From Actinomycetaceae bacterium (GTDB taxonomy: Bacteria; Actinomycetota; Actinomycetes; Actinomycetales; Actinomycetaceae), in assembly GCA_028724905.1 (NCBI GenBank), contig JAQYTG010000012.1:1-64000 (forward strand): 64,000 bases of DNA. Reading direction: 5' to 3'. The notes below the pieces were generated by a model. The model was not told the DNA's origin and made no database searches. It saw nothing but the letters and a program-made list of their open reading frames with translations. Numbering within the stretch: position 1 is the stretch's first letter; every line of letters starts with the position of its first letter. The position numbers were made by a program, and so were the translations under genes. Shown here in pieces: positions 1-8,707 of this stretch.

Positions 1-120
1 CCCGTTATACGGGAGTGAACAAAGTAAATCCGGTTTTGGTATCTGCTATCAATTTGCTATCAAATGCCCCGTTTCCGCTTTAAGACCCCAGTGTTTTCAA
101 GGCTTTGCGGGTTTTGTCAG
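1..120. other. guaA 3' flank with integrase-arm-like direct repeats
   Basis: This is the non-coding flank directly downstream of guaA, at the window edge. It holds two direct copies of TGCTATCAA (44-52 and 55-63) with an 11-bp period, and a small inverted repeat CCCGT-TAT-ACGGG at 1-13. The block CAAGGCTTTGCGGGTTT (about 98-114) looks like half of a terminator hairpin whose other arm is missing. The 3' end of guaA is a known insertion site for integrative elements in other bacteria. Closely spaced direct repeats there resemble integrase arm sites, but no integrase gene is visible in this window. Confidence 0.35.
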
Positions 121-1785
121 TTATTCCCACTCAATCGTCCCTGGGGGCTTTGAAGTGACGTCAAGTACCACGCGGTTGATCTCACGCACCTCATTAGTGA
201 TCCGGTTGGAAATTTTGCTGAGCACATCATAGGGCAAACGGCTCCAGTCAGCGCTCATAGCGTCCTCGCTGCTCACCGGTCGCAGCACTATTGGATGCCC
301 ATAGGTACGCCCATCGCCTTGCACCCCCACAGAACGCACATCCGCCAGCAACACCACTGGGCACTGCCAGATCTCACGATCTAGCCCCGCCTGCGTCAGC
401 TCCTCACGCACGATCGCATCAGCGGCGCGCAAAATGCGCAGCCGTTCTGGCGTCACTTCACCAATGATGCGAATCGCCAAGCCTGGGCCAGGGAACGGCT
501 GACGCCAGACCAAATTAGCAGGCAGGCCAAGCTCCGTGCCGATCGCCCGCACTTCATCCTTAAATAGCGAGCGCAGCGGTTCAATTAACTCAAAATCAAG
601 ATCATCTGGAAGTCCGCCCACGTTGTGATGCGATTTGATGTTGGCCGTGCCATCGCCGCCGCCACTTTCCACCACATCTGGATAAAGCGTGCCTTGTACC
701 AAGAATTTCACTTCGTGGCCGCTCGCCCCTGCCTGCTTCACAATTTCGCGTTGGGCAGCCTCAAAACTGCGAATAAATTCGCGGCCGATGATCTTACGCT
801 TCTGCTCCGGTTCACTCACCCCTGCAAGGGCTCCCAGGAAGCGCTCGCTCTCGTCCACAGCCATAATCTTCATGCCGCGCGCTGCCGCGTAATCGTTCAT
901 CACTTGTTCGCGCTCACCCTCGCGCAGTAAGCCATGATCGACAAACACACACGTGAGCTGATCACCAATAGCGCGATGCACTAACGCCGCCGCCACCGAA
1001 GAATCCACTCCCCCGCTCAAACCGCAGATGACCCAGGCATCGCCCACCTTTTCTCGAATGGCACGCACCTGATCCTCGATAATCGAATCCGGCTCCCAGT
1101 TGGGCTCTAGGCCAGCGCCGTCGCGCAGAAATTTGCGGAAAAGCTCATTGCCATGTTCGCTGTTGCGTGCCTCTGGATGCCACTGAACCCCGTAGAGCCG
1201 CCGCTCGCGATTCTCGAATGCTGCCACTGGCGCTCCTGGCGTGCTCGCCGTTACCGTAAAACCCTGAGGAGCTTGAGTTACGGCATCTCCGTGGCTCATC
1301 CACACGGATTTTTCGCCGCTCTCGCCACCGGTAAGCACGGCACACGCATCGCTGGCCGGATTGAGCTGCGCCACCGTGGCGCCATATTCACTCGTTCCGG
1401 TTTCTGCCACCGTACCGCCAAGCTCCTGCGCCATCTGCTGAAAGCCATAGCAGATGCCCAGCACCGGCACACCAGCTTCCAGCAGCGCACGATCCAGAGC
1501 AGGTGATCCTGGCACGTACACCGAAGCGGGGCCTCCCGAGAGAATGATGGCCACAGGGTCTTTCGCCAAAATTTTCTCCACGCTCCACGAATGCGGCACG
1601 AGCTCCGAATAGTAGCCCACATCGCGCACCCGCCGAGCAATGAGCTGGGCATACTGAGCGCCGTTATCCACCACAATCACAGGGCGAGGCGCGCTGCGAA
1701 CTTCCGAAGCTACAGATGCCGCAGACGGCGCAGGTACTGCAGGCGCCGCAGACGTTCCCTCAACATCACGATGATTCTCTGCCAT
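121..1785 (-). CDS. guaA: GMP synthase (glutamine-hydrolysing)
   Basis: Converts XMP to GMP with ATP and glutamine-derived ammonia, the last step of guanine nucleotide synthesis in the cytosol. The 554 residues show a class I glutaminase domain first (GGPASVY, nucleophile C112 in GICYGFQQ, H203 and E205 in QWHPE), then the ATP pyrophosphatase P-loop SGGVDSS (257-263), and the typical C-terminus PPGTIEWE. An Ala/Pro/Ser-rich extension of about 33 residues precedes the conserved [11 protein letters not shown]. Actinobacterial GuaA proteins often carry a shorter one, so a later start cannot be excluded. No strong ribosome-binding site precedes the ATG. The gene appears to be transcribed alone. 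Confidence 0.97.
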   Translation of the reverse strand: MAENHRDVEGTSAAPAVPAPSAASVASEVRSAPRPVIVVDNGAQYAQLIARRVRDVGYYSELVPHSWSVEKILAKDPVAIILSGGPASVYVPGSPALDRALLEAGVPVLGICYGFQQMAQELGGTVAETGTSEYGATVAQLNPASDACAVLTGGESGEKSVWMSHGDAVTQAPQGFTVTASTPGAPVAAFENRERRLYGVQWHPEARNSEHGNELFRKFLRDGAGLEPNWEPDSIIEDQVRAIREKVGDAWVICGLSGGVDSSVAAALVHRAIGDQLTCVFVDHGLLREGEREQVMNDYAAARGMKIMAVDESERFLGALAGVSEPEQKRKIIGREFIRSFEAAQREIVKQAGASGHEVKFLVQGTLYPDVVESGGGDGTANIKSHHNVGGLPDDLDFELIEPLRSLFKDEVRAIGTELGLPANLVWRQPFPGPGLAIRIIGEVTPERLRILRAADAIVREELTQAGLDREIWQCPVVLLADVRSVGVQGDGRTYGHPIVLRPVSSEDAMSADWSRLPYDVLSKISNRITNEVREINRVVLDVTSKPPGTIEWE

Positions 1786-1869
1786 AGCACTAAGCCTAGC
1801 GGATGAGGCACCGTTCGCGTCATTTTGTTCGCCCGATCATCTCTTCACTCGGTTTACCCACTACGTCTT

Positions 1870-1966
1870 GTCCTGCTACGTCTCTTCACCCCATCCGCTC
1901 TGCTGGGCTCTTTCACTCCGTCTATCTCTGCTGAACCTTTTCACTCCGTTTTATCTCTCCAGTGCT
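1870..1966. repeat. degenerate tandem repeat between guaA and the pseudouridine synthase gene
   Basis: A pyrimidine-rich stretch of imperfect units around TCACTCCGTYTATCTCT (for example 1914-1932 and 1938-1957), with related copies to the left. No coding potential is convincing. It belongs with the other degenerate tandem arrays of this window. Confidence 0.45.
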
Positions 1967-3235
1967 TTATCCCTCCAGCGCTAGCCTCCTGGCGGATTCA
2001 CACCGCACGTGCTCACCCGTCACCGGATCGTCAAAAGCGAGTTGCGCAGCTAATAGTTGGAGTGGATACTGGCGAGCGGCCACCTGCTCCAGCGTCAGTA
2101 GCTGCGGATACACCGGATCGCCGCAGATCGGAGCGCCGAGCTCGTTCATAGCCACTCGCAGCTGATGGGTAAATCCTGTGTGCGGGTACAACGTATACAG
2201 CCCCAAGCCACCGCCGAGTTCACGAGTGAGTTCAATATCCGTGACGGCATTCGCTTGCGTGCGCGACAATGGGCGCCGATGCTCGCCATAGTACGAGCCA
2301 CTATCATATTCGCCGGAATGTGAGCCATCACAGTGCTCGACATTGCGCTCGCCGGAATGCGAGCTGTCATCGTGCTCGCTAGAATGTGCGCCATCATTGT
2401 GCTCGCCGTTGTAGCTGCCATTGTGACCGTCGTTGTAACCGCCATTATGACCGCCGTTGTGACTGACTCCCAGCACAGCTCCATGCGTGCAGTCAGGCTC
2501 CACTGCCGCTCCCTCAGACCTTGGAAGATCCCCCGAGAAGCTAGGAAAATCCTGCGAATCTGGCGTTATCACCTGCACCCGCAAGTGGCCCTCTACCTTA
2601 TGCAAGGTGAGCTCGCTATGCCACGTCGATCCGGCATAGCAGATCTCACCCTGAGACGGCGGCACTAGTGGGGCTACTGCTCGATATACCTTGCGGATGC
2701 GGCGGCGCTCAAAAAGTAACTGATACGCCCCTCGCCACTGCGGAGACTTCACAAAAAGCAGCAGCCCTGCCGTCTCCAGATCGAGCCGGTGGGCAGGAGT
2801 GAGTAGATCGTTGTGAAACTGCCGGCGCGCCGTCACCAAAGCACTCTGAGCTACGTGCGATCCCTTAGGCACACTCGCCATACCGTGTGGCTTATCCACC
2901 ACCACAAATCGCTCATTCTCAGCGATCACTGGAAGTTCTAGCGGGTGCACCGGCTCATCGAGAACAGGGCGAAACACCCATACCCGCTCCCCTGCGCGAT
3001 ACACATCGCGGGCACTTGCCACCACATTGTGCCCTGCCAACACATCCCCTCGATTGAGCAGCTCTAAACCCTCAGAGCCAAAACGGTGCTCAAACCACTC
3101 CCCAAGCGTCGCCCACGGCCCTTCCGGCAAACGCAACGGAGCCGCATTAATCCCCTGACGAAGCGGGGGCTGCACTCGTCGCCGCTTCTCACTGCGCCGC
3201 ACTGAACGGCTCGCACGCTTTCCACTCATCTGCAT
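1967..3235 (-). CDS. RluA-family RNA pseudouridine synthase with a repetitive insert
   Basis: Isomerises uridine to pseudouridine in rRNA or tRNA; the exact target cannot be read from sequence. The N-terminus (residues 20-40, PLRQGINAAPLRLPEG) matches an actinobacterial RluA subgroup. The motif HRLDLETAG at 149-157 carries the catalytic aspartate D152, and the C-terminal half has HTGFTHQLRVAMNELGAPICGDPVYP-type signatures. The protein is 422 residues, against roughly 300 for the family. The excess is a His/Asn/Gly/Ser/Glu-rich segment (about 230-322, strictly repetitive 259-319) between two core strands. The frame is intact through the insert, so the enzyme is probably still made. The ATG at 3229 is an alternative start with better spacing to a weak AGG. 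Confidence 0.9.
   Translation of the reverse strand: MQMSGKRASRSVRRSEKRRRVQPPLRQGINAAPLRLPEGPWATLGEWFEHRFGSEGLELLNRGDVLAGHNVVASARDVYRAGERVWVFRPVLDEPVHPLELPVIAENERFVVVDKPHGMASVPKGSHVAQSALVTARRQFHNDLLTPAHRLDLETAGLLLFVKSPQWRGAYQLLFERRRIRKVYRAVAPLVPPSQGEICYAGSTWHSELTLHKVEGHLRVQVITPDSQDFPSFSGDLPRSEGAAVEPDCTHGAVLGVSHNGGHNGGYNDGHNGSYNGEHNDGAHSSEHDDSSHSGERNVEHCDGSHSGEYDSGSYYGEHRRPLSRTQANAVTDIELTRELGGGLGLYTLYPHTGFTHQLRVAMNELGAPICGDPVYPQLLTLEQVAARQYPLQLLAAQLAFDDPVTGEHVRCESARRLALEG
2279..2461 (-). repeat. in-frame tandem repeat coding HNGG/EHxxG units
   Basis: About 61 codons (residues 259-319 of the pseudouridine synthase) built from 12- and 15-bp degenerate units. They read as HNGG, YNDG, HNGS, YNGE, HNDG and then SSEHDDSSHSGE-like units. 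All unit lengths are multiples of three and the frame is kept. The segment interrupts a conserved catalytic fold and should be a surface loop. Confidence 0.85.
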
Positions 3236-3239
3236 CAGC

Positions 3240-3739
3240 CTAGCAAAAGAAGACCTACGGCAGCCCTCGCGATTGAGAAAACTATTGGAAAATTGGCCTG
3301 ACCGATGTTCTCAGTTTGACCGATGTTTTCGACCCAACCGACATTCTCGGCTGCACGGAGAGGGAGGCTGCAGTAGCCGCACAGATAAATGTTCTGCGGT
3401 GAATGTAGCGGCGAATGTTCTGCAACAAATACAGATGCTAATATTCGGCAGCGAATGCAGCGGCGGATGTAGGCGCACATATTCGGCGGTGGATACAGCG
3501 GCAGATACAGCGGTATGCTCTGCGGCAGATGCAACGATGCAACGGTGAATGCTCCGCGTCGGATGCGAGGAGAGAAACACCTGCGCAGATATCGCAGCAG
3601 ATATCTGCGAACTGAAAGAAATGTGTGCACAAAGCCCCACAATGCTGCCTGAAAGTGAGACACTAGAGAGGACGCACAGCAGACGCACAGCTACAGATGA
3701 CGTGAACAGCTGAAAACAACTGAAAAGAGAGGGATTTCC
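3240..3739. repeat. 500-bp intergenic region with degenerate AGCGGCGRATRC repeats
   Basis: Between the divergent pseudouridine synthase and pta genes. From about 3300 to 3560 it consists of variants of a roughly 12-bp unit (GCGGCGAATG, GCGGCGGATGT, GGCGGTGGATAC, AGCGGCAGATAC and similar). Minus-strand reading frames through it are Cys/Ile/His-rich, without motifs, and look like repeat artefacts. The pta promoter should lie near 3640-3725, but no clear -10/-35 pair stands out. Confidence 0.6.
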
Positions 3740-5392
3740 GTGGCGAAGAGTCTATATTTCACAGCGGCCGAGACGGGCGTGGGCACTCGTGCTATCGCGC
3801 AGACCTGCATCGAGAAGCTGCTTGAGCGATATCCGAATCTGGGAGTTTTCCGAGCTTTCACGAACGGATCCATTGAGGCAGACGAGCCTTTCCTATCCCT
3901 CTTAGAGGGCGTCGGCCTCTCCGCAGAGCGCGACATCGCTTGGGGCACCACGCGCCAAGCCTACGTAGCCAACGAAGAGACCGCCATGATAGAGCTCGTC
4001 AAGCGCTACACAGATTACGCAGCCAAGCACGACGCCATTTTTATCGTCGGGCTGCTCGATTCCGACCCCATCTATCCAGGAATACTCGCCCGCACTGGCC
4101 GCGCCGTGGCAAACTTGGGCACCACCGTTGTGCCGGTGATTTCCGGTTCGCTGCGCAGTATGGCTGAGGTGTCTACCGCCGCTCACCTCACCGTCAAAGA
4201 GATCAGCCAGGAGCACGCACCCGTGGGTGCACTCATCGTCAGTGATGCCCCTGCCGAACTCGTTCAAGCCCCGCTGAGCGACGAACACCACCGCGGCGCT
4301 ATTATCGCTTTTGCCGAGGGCGTGCAACGAGAACTATCCCCCGCAAGCACTGAAGTACTCGTGGCTGCTATGGAGCAAGAATCACACGTCGTCACTCCGC
4401 TGAGCTTCACAGCAGGGCTCATCGAGAGAGCCCGCGCAGACAGACAACGCATCGTACTTCCGGAAAGCACCGACGATCGAGTACTCACCGCAGCAGCCGA
4501 ACTACTCCAGCGCGAAGTGGCCGACATTATCCTGCTGGGAGATGCGAGCGACGTAGCTCGCCGAGCCGACGAACTGGGGCTGGATCTGAGTAAGGCCACG
4601 GTTATATCTCCGGAAGACCCTGAACTGCTGGAGAAGTACGCCACGAAGTTTGCCCAGCTGCGCGCAAAGAAAGGCCTCAGCTACGAGCAAGCACTGGAGA
4701 AAGTGAAAGATATTTCCTATTTCGGCACCATGATGGTGTATATGGGTGACGCCGACGGCATGGTCTCTGGAGCCGCCCACACCACTGCCCACACTATCGT
4801 CCCTAGTTTCCAAACGATTAAGACCAAACCCGATGTGGATTTAGTGAGTTCCTGCTTCCTAATGCTGATGGAAGACCGCGTGTACGTGTATGCGGATTGT
4901 GCGGTGACGCCAAACCCCACTCCCGCCGAACTCGCGTCCATCGCTATCAGCTCCGCCGAGAGTGCACAGGCCTTTGGCGTCGAGCCGCGAATCGCTATGC
5001 TCTCCTATTCCACCGGCACATCTGGTAAAGGCCCGAGCGTGGATGCTGTGATAGAAGCGACGAAGATCGCCAAAGAGCGCCGTCCAGATCTGCTGATTGA
5101 GGGTCCCATTCAATACGATGCTGCCGTCAATCCCGCTGTGGCACAGAAGAAGATGCCCGACTCGCCGGTAGCAGGAAAAGCCACAGTGTTCGTCTTCCCT
5201 GACCTCAACGCCGGCAATATCGGCTACAAGGCAGTGCAACGTTCCAGCGGAGCCGTGGCCGTCGGGCCAGTATTGCAAGGACTCAACAAACCCGTGAATG
5301 ATCTCTCTCGCGGAGCTTTGGTGGAAGACATCGTCAATACTGTGGCTATCACGGCGATCCAAGCCCAGATCACTGCCCAAGCCCAGGCTTAG
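3740..5392 (+). CDS. pta: phosphate acetyltransferase, short form
   Basis: Interconverts acetyl-CoA and acetyl phosphate; with AckA it makes ATP and acetate in fermentation. Residues 1 to about 185 form a degenerate P-loop/BioD-like domain (AAETGVGTRAI, no Walker lysine). Residues 221-550 form the catalytic PTA_PTB domain (IVLPESTDDRVL, YSTGTSGKG, EGPIQYDAAVNP, FPDLNAGNIGYK). At 550 residues it is about 150 shorter than the usual Pta of this architecture (about 690-715), because the regulatory DRTGG domain between the two parts is missing. The GTG start at 3740 follows the strong ribosome-binding site AGAGAGGGA. ackA lies 342 bp downstream on the same strand. Confidence 0.95.
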   Translation: MAKSLYFTAAETGVGTRAIAQTCIEKLLERYPNLGVFRAFTNGSIEADEPFLSLLEGVGLSAERDIAWGTTRQAYVANEETAMIELVKRYTDYAAKHDAIFIVGLLDSDPIYPGILARTGRAVANLGTTVVPVISGSLRSMAEVSTAAHLTVKEISQEHAPVGALIVSDAPAELVQAPLSDEHHRGAIIAFAEGVQRELSPASTEVLVAAMEQESHVVTPLSFTAGLIERARADRQRIVLPESTDDRVLTAAAELLQREVADIILLGDASDVARRADELGLDLSKATVISPEDPELLEKYATKFAQLRAKKGLSYEQALEKVKDISYFGTMMVYMGDADGMVSGAAHTTAHTIVPSFQTIKTKPDVDLVSSCFLMLMEDRVYVYADCAVTPNPTPAELASIAISSAESAQAFGVEPRIAMLSYSTGTSGKGPSVDAVIEATKIAKERRPDLLIEGPIQYDAAVNPAVAQKKMPDSPVAGKATVFVFPDLNAGNIGYKAVQRSSGAVAVGPVLQGLNKPVNDLSRGALVEDIVNTVAITAIQAQITAQAQA

Positions 5393-5399
5393 AGAACGG

Positions 5400-5625
5400 T
5401 CTGAGGCTCGACGGCTGAAGCCTACATGGTCTAGCTTCGTAGATCTGGGCTCACGTGAGTCTGACTTACGAGAGTTCTGACCCACGCCGGCTCTAGGCTA
5501 CGGGGTCTGAACTACGGGGGTGGCCTACAGCTCTAGCCTATGGAGAGTCTAGCTTGCAGGGGTGGCATACGGAGTCTGGCCTACCTATCTGACCTACGGG
5601 CAGACACGGATGAGAAATGCAGCCC
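5400..5625. repeat. degenerate ~15-bp repeats between pta and ackA
   Basis: The gap between pta and ackA contains about 14 imperfect units with the consensus TCTGRCCTACGGGG. Examples are TCTGACTTACGAGAG, TCTGAACTACGGGGG, TCTGGCCTACC and TCTGACCTACGGGCAG. Spacing varies from 11 to 18 bp. No CRISPR-like spacers and no gene are present. An ackA promoter probably lies at 5630-5720. Confidence 0.65.
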
Positions 5626-5734
5626 TGGGAAGTTCGATCTTGAGCGTAGATCGTTTACGATCTAAAGAGTTCACTAGCATAGCCTAGAAACCGCAGCGCG
5701 GCAGGCACCATGACGACGTTCAAAAGGAGAAAAT

Positions 5735-6913
5735 ATGTCGGTTCTCGTGATTAATTCCGGATCCAGCTCGATCAAGTACCAGCTCGTCGATCCTATAGAT
5801 GGGCGGAGTATCGCCAGTGGCCTAGTCGAGCGTATCGGGGAGGACATCGGCCACTACGAGCATAAGTATGACGGCACAACCACCGATATTGAGGAACCGG
5901 TGCCAGATCATGGAGCTGGCTTGCGAAAAGTGCTAGAGATTTTCAACACCGCAGGCCCGAATCTCGATAGTGCCGGCATCAAAGCGATCGGGCACCGAGT
6001 GGTACAAGGCGGGAAGTACTTCAGCCACGCCGCACTTATTGACGACGCCGTCGTGGATCGCATCCGCCAGCTCATCCCGCTTGGCCCACTGCATAATCCA
6101 GCCCATCTCAAGGGTATCGAGGTGGCGCGCGAACTCTTCGCAGACATCCCCAACGTGGCGGTATTCGACACCGCCTTCTTCCAAGATCTACCTGCCGAGG
6201 CCGCCCTGTATGCTCTCGACCGCGACGTGGCCGAGAAATACGAGATTCGCCGGTATGGAGCCCACGGCACGTCGCACAAATTTGTGAGTTCGCAGGTGAG
6301 TGAGATTCTTGGCCGCGACGATCTGAAACAGATCGTTTTGCATTTGGGCAATGGGGCTTCGGCGTCCGCTGTGGTAGCTGGACACGCTGTGGATACCTCG
6401 ATGGGACTCACTCCCCTGGAAGGGCTCGTGATGGGTGGGCGCACTGGAGACATTGATCCGGCAGCGGTCTTCCATTTGCAGCGTGTGGCTGGCATGAGCG
6501 TAGACGACGTCGATGAGCTCTTCAACAAACGCAGTGGCCTCAAAGGACTCACCGGCAACAACGATATGCGCTCGGTGTGGACGATGGCCGAAGCTGGCGA
6601 TCACCACGCCCAGGAAGCACTGGAGATTTACGTCCACCGCATCGTGCACTATATCGGTGCTTACACAGCGGAAATGGGCGGAGTAGACGTGATTACTTTC
6701 ACCGCTGGTGTGGGAGAAAACGACGCCCGCCTGCGAGCGAAAGTCCTAGAGCGCCTCCGCGCGTTCGGCGTGAAAGTGGACGCTCAAGCCAATCAGCCAC
6801 ACACGAAGGAACCCACCACGATCTCTGCTCCCGATTCCTCGGTGCGGGTCATGGTGGTGCCCACCAATGAAGAGTTGGCTATTGCCCGCGAAGCGATGGA
6901 GCTGATCAGCTAG
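5735..6913 (+). CDS. ackA: acetate kinase
   Basis: Transfers phosphate from acetyl phosphate to ADP, giving acetate and ATP in the cytosol; partner of Pta upstream. The 392-residue length is normal for the family. Visible signatures are VLVINSGSSSIKYQL at the N-terminus, GHRVVQGGKYF, FDTAFF, the phosphate-binding HLGNGASASA, and DTSMGLTPLEGLVMGGRTGDIDP. The start is set by an excellent ribosome-binding site, AAGGAGAAAAT, directly before the ATG. The pair pta-ackA on one strand indicates a mixed-acid or acetate-producing metabolism. Confidence 0.97.
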   Translation: MSVLVINSGSSSIKYQLVDPIDGRSIASGLVERIGEDIGHYEHKYDGTTTDIEEPVPDHGAGLRKVLEIFNTAGPNLDSAGIKAIGHRVVQGGKYFSHAALIDDAVVDRIRQLIPLGPLHNPAHLKGIEVARELFADIPNVAVFDTAFFQDLPAEAALYALDRDVAEKYEIRRYGAHGTSHKFVSSQVSEILGRDDLKQIVLHLGNGASASAVVAGHAVDTSMGLTPLEGLVMGGRTGDIDPAAVFHLQRVAGMSVDDVDELFNKRSGLKGLTGNNDMRSVWTMAEAGDHHAQEALEIYVHRIVHYIGAYTAEMGGVDVITFTAGVGENDARLRAKVLERLRAFGVKVDAQANQPHTKEPTTISAPDSSVRVMVVPTNEELAIAREAMELIS

Positions 6914-7347
6914 GCACAGCCGGAACAGAAAGCTAGTAGCTGGAGTAAAAAACTAACAGTTAGCACAGAAAGCTAGTAGCTAGTGCGGCTTGTGGATGCC
7001 AGTACGACGTGGATGGTATGGCTTCTCTAGGTGAGTGATGCGACTCTTTTGGGTGGCTGATCTGGATTTCTGCGGGAGCCGCACATCTGCTCGCACATCT
7101 ACTTCCGCAGAAATCTGTTCACCTAGAAACCTGCCCGTACCTCTGCTCCAACAGAAACCTGTTCACTCAGGAACCTGTTCGCGCAGAGGTCTGACGCGCG
7201 GAGATCTATTTGCACAGAACTTACTCGCACAAAACTTACTCGCACAAAAACCTGCTGCGCACAATGATCTGCTGAGCATACAGATCTAGTGCGCACGGCA
7301 GCAACAACTGCCATACCAACTCGCAGCCACTGCCGAGGACTTATAGA
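6914..7347. repeat. 434-bp intergenic region with CAGAAACCTGTTCRC-like repeats
   Basis: It starts with copies of CAGAAAGCTAGTAGCT (about 6927-6941 and 6965-6979). From about 7100 to 7285 it continues with imperfect 14-16-bp units such as CAGAAATCTGTTCAC, CAGAAACCTGTTCAC and CAGGAACCTGTTCGC, then CTTACTCGCACAAAA in adjacent copies. No gene is supported. The last 60 bp hold the mrp ribosome-binding site. Confidence 0.6.
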
Positions 7348-8490
7348 ATGTTAGCCATGTCTGTAACAGAAGAACAGGTGCGCGAAGCACTCACACACGT
7401 CATGGATCCAGAAATTCGGCGTCCGATCACCGATCTCAATATGGTGCGTTCAGTGCAGATCAGCGCCGATGGCACTGTAGAGGTAGGGATTCGGCTCACG
7501 GTAGCTGGGTGCCCAATGGCCGCCACTATTGAAGCGGATGTGAAAGCGGCTGTAGCAAAGCTGGATGGGGTGAGTGCCGTCAGCGTCGTCACCGATGCTA
7601 TGACCCCTGAAGAGCAGAAACAGCTGCGCGAGAAGTTGCGCGGTGCCCAAGAGCCTGTGATTCCTTTTGCTCAAAGTGGTTCACTCACCCGTGTGTACGC
7701 AATTTCAAGTGGCAAAGGCGGGGTCGGCAAGAGCTCTATGACGGTCAATTTAGCCACGTCAATGGCGGCGCAGGGGCTGAGTGTGGGAATTGTCGATGCG
7801 GACATCTACGGTTTCTCTATCCCGCAGATGCTCGGTGTCACCACGGCTCCACAAGTGGTTGATAACATGATCATCCCGCCGGTGGCGCACGGCGTAAAAG
7901 TCATCTCCATTGGTATGTTTATGCAAGAGAATACGCCCGTTGTTTGGCGTGGCCCGATGTTGCACCGCGCCCTGGAGCAATTCTTTGCAGACGTCTATTG
8001 GGGAGATCTGGATGCACTCCTGATTGATCTCCCCCCTGGCACCGGCGATATCGCCATCTCCGTGGCTCAGCTCATTCCCAATGCCGAACTAGTGGTGGTG
8101 ACGACGCCGCAGGCAGCTGCCGCTGAGGTGGCCGAGCGCGCCGGCATGATGGCCAAGCAGACGAAACAGCACGTGGTGGGCGTGATTGAGAACATGAGCT
8201 ACCTGGAGATGCCCGACGGCTCACAGATGCCGCTCTTTGGCACCGGCGGTGGCGAAGTGGTAGCTGGCCAGCTTGGGCAGATGTTGGGCTACTCCATCCC
8301 CGTGCTCGCACACGTGCCGCTTGAGCAAAAGTTGCGCGAGGGCGGAGACCACGGCACACCGCTCGCCATCCAAGAGGGCGATTCTACGGCTGCTCGAGAG
8401 ATGCGCGCAGCTGCTGCGTTGCTCGCCCATCGAGCTCGCGGTCTGGCTGGCCGCAAACTCGCTGTGACGCCAATATCTGAGCAAAGCTAA
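7348..8490 (+). CDS. mrp: Mrp/ApbC-type P-loop ATPase, iron-sulfur carrier family
   Basis: Members of this family bind ATP and carry or transfer Fe-S clusters in the cytosol. Residues 1 to about 85 form a MIP18/DUF59 domain (DPEIRRPITDLNMV, GCPM). The ATPase domain has the deviant Walker A SGKGGVGKSS (121-130) and GVIENMSYLEMPDGSQMPLFG. The CxxC pair found in this last region in many Mrp/Nbp35 proteins is absent, which is common in actinobacterial homologues. The ATG at 7348 lies 8 nt from GAGGA and is preferred over the ATG at 7357. Confidence 0.92.
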   Translation: MLAMSVTEEQVREALTHVMDPEIRRPITDLNMVRSVQISADGTVEVGIRLTVAGCPMAATIEADVKAAVAKLDGVSAVSVVTDAMTPEEQKQLREKLRGAQEPVIPFAQSGSLTRVYAISSGKGGVGKSSMTVNLATSMAAQGLSVGIVDADIYGFSIPQMLGVTTAPQVVDNMIIPPVAHGVKVISIGMFMQENTPVVWRGPMLHRALEQFFADVYWGDLDALLIDLPPGTGDIAISVAQLIPNAELVVVTTPQAAAAEVAERAGMMAKQTKQHVVGVIENMSYLEMPDGSQMPLFGTGGGEVVAGQLGQMLGYSIPVLAHVPLEQKLREGGDHGTPLAIQEGDSTAAREMRAAAALLAHRARGLAGRKLAVTPISEQS

Positions 8491-8530
8491 ACGCCGTCGA
8501 AGCCCAAAATGCGTCTAGCCTCGGCGGCGT
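8491..8530 (+). terminator. hairpin directly after mrp
   Basis: Ten-base arms (8491-8500 and 8521-8530, one mismatch, 20-nt loop) begin at the mrp stop codon. There is no T-tract, so this is only a possible terminator. Confidence 0.35.
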
Positions 8531-8578
8531 AAAGCGCGGCACAGACAAAAGTCGGCAGAACGAGCGAAGAACACGTGC

Positions 8579-8627
8579 TGAGGTGGATTGAGAAGATTGA
8601 GCAGAACGATTTTCTCAATCCACCTTA
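8579..8627. terminator. long 21-bp hairpin between mrp and the methyltransferase
   Basis: A perfect 14-bp inverted repeat (AGGTGGATTGAGAA at 8581-8594, complement at 8612-8625) extends inward and outward with G-U pairs. The result is about 21 bp around a 7-nt loop. No T-tract follows. It may be a T-less actinobacterial terminator for mrp or a mobile-element footprint. Confidence 0.6.
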
Positions 8628-8707
8628 TACATGAAACTGATACGGCGAGGTAGCGCTCAAGTCGGTGGCCTCAGGTAGACTACGTAGACGAGGGTAAAGG
8701 AGCACAG

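Noticed and set aside
3311..3688. Cys/His-rich minus-strand reading frames between the pseudouridine synthase and pta genes
   Set aside because: They overlap one another, follow the 12-bp DNA repeat, and have no ribosome-binding site or family motif.
5400..5625. Repeats between pta and ackA as a CRISPR array
   Set aside because: Units are about 15 bp, poorly conserved and directly adjacent, with no unique spacers of constant length and no cas genes nearby.
7348..8490. Missing CxxC in Mrp as a sign of a new function
   Set aside because: Actinobacterial Mrp proteins commonly lack this motif, so it is not unusual here.
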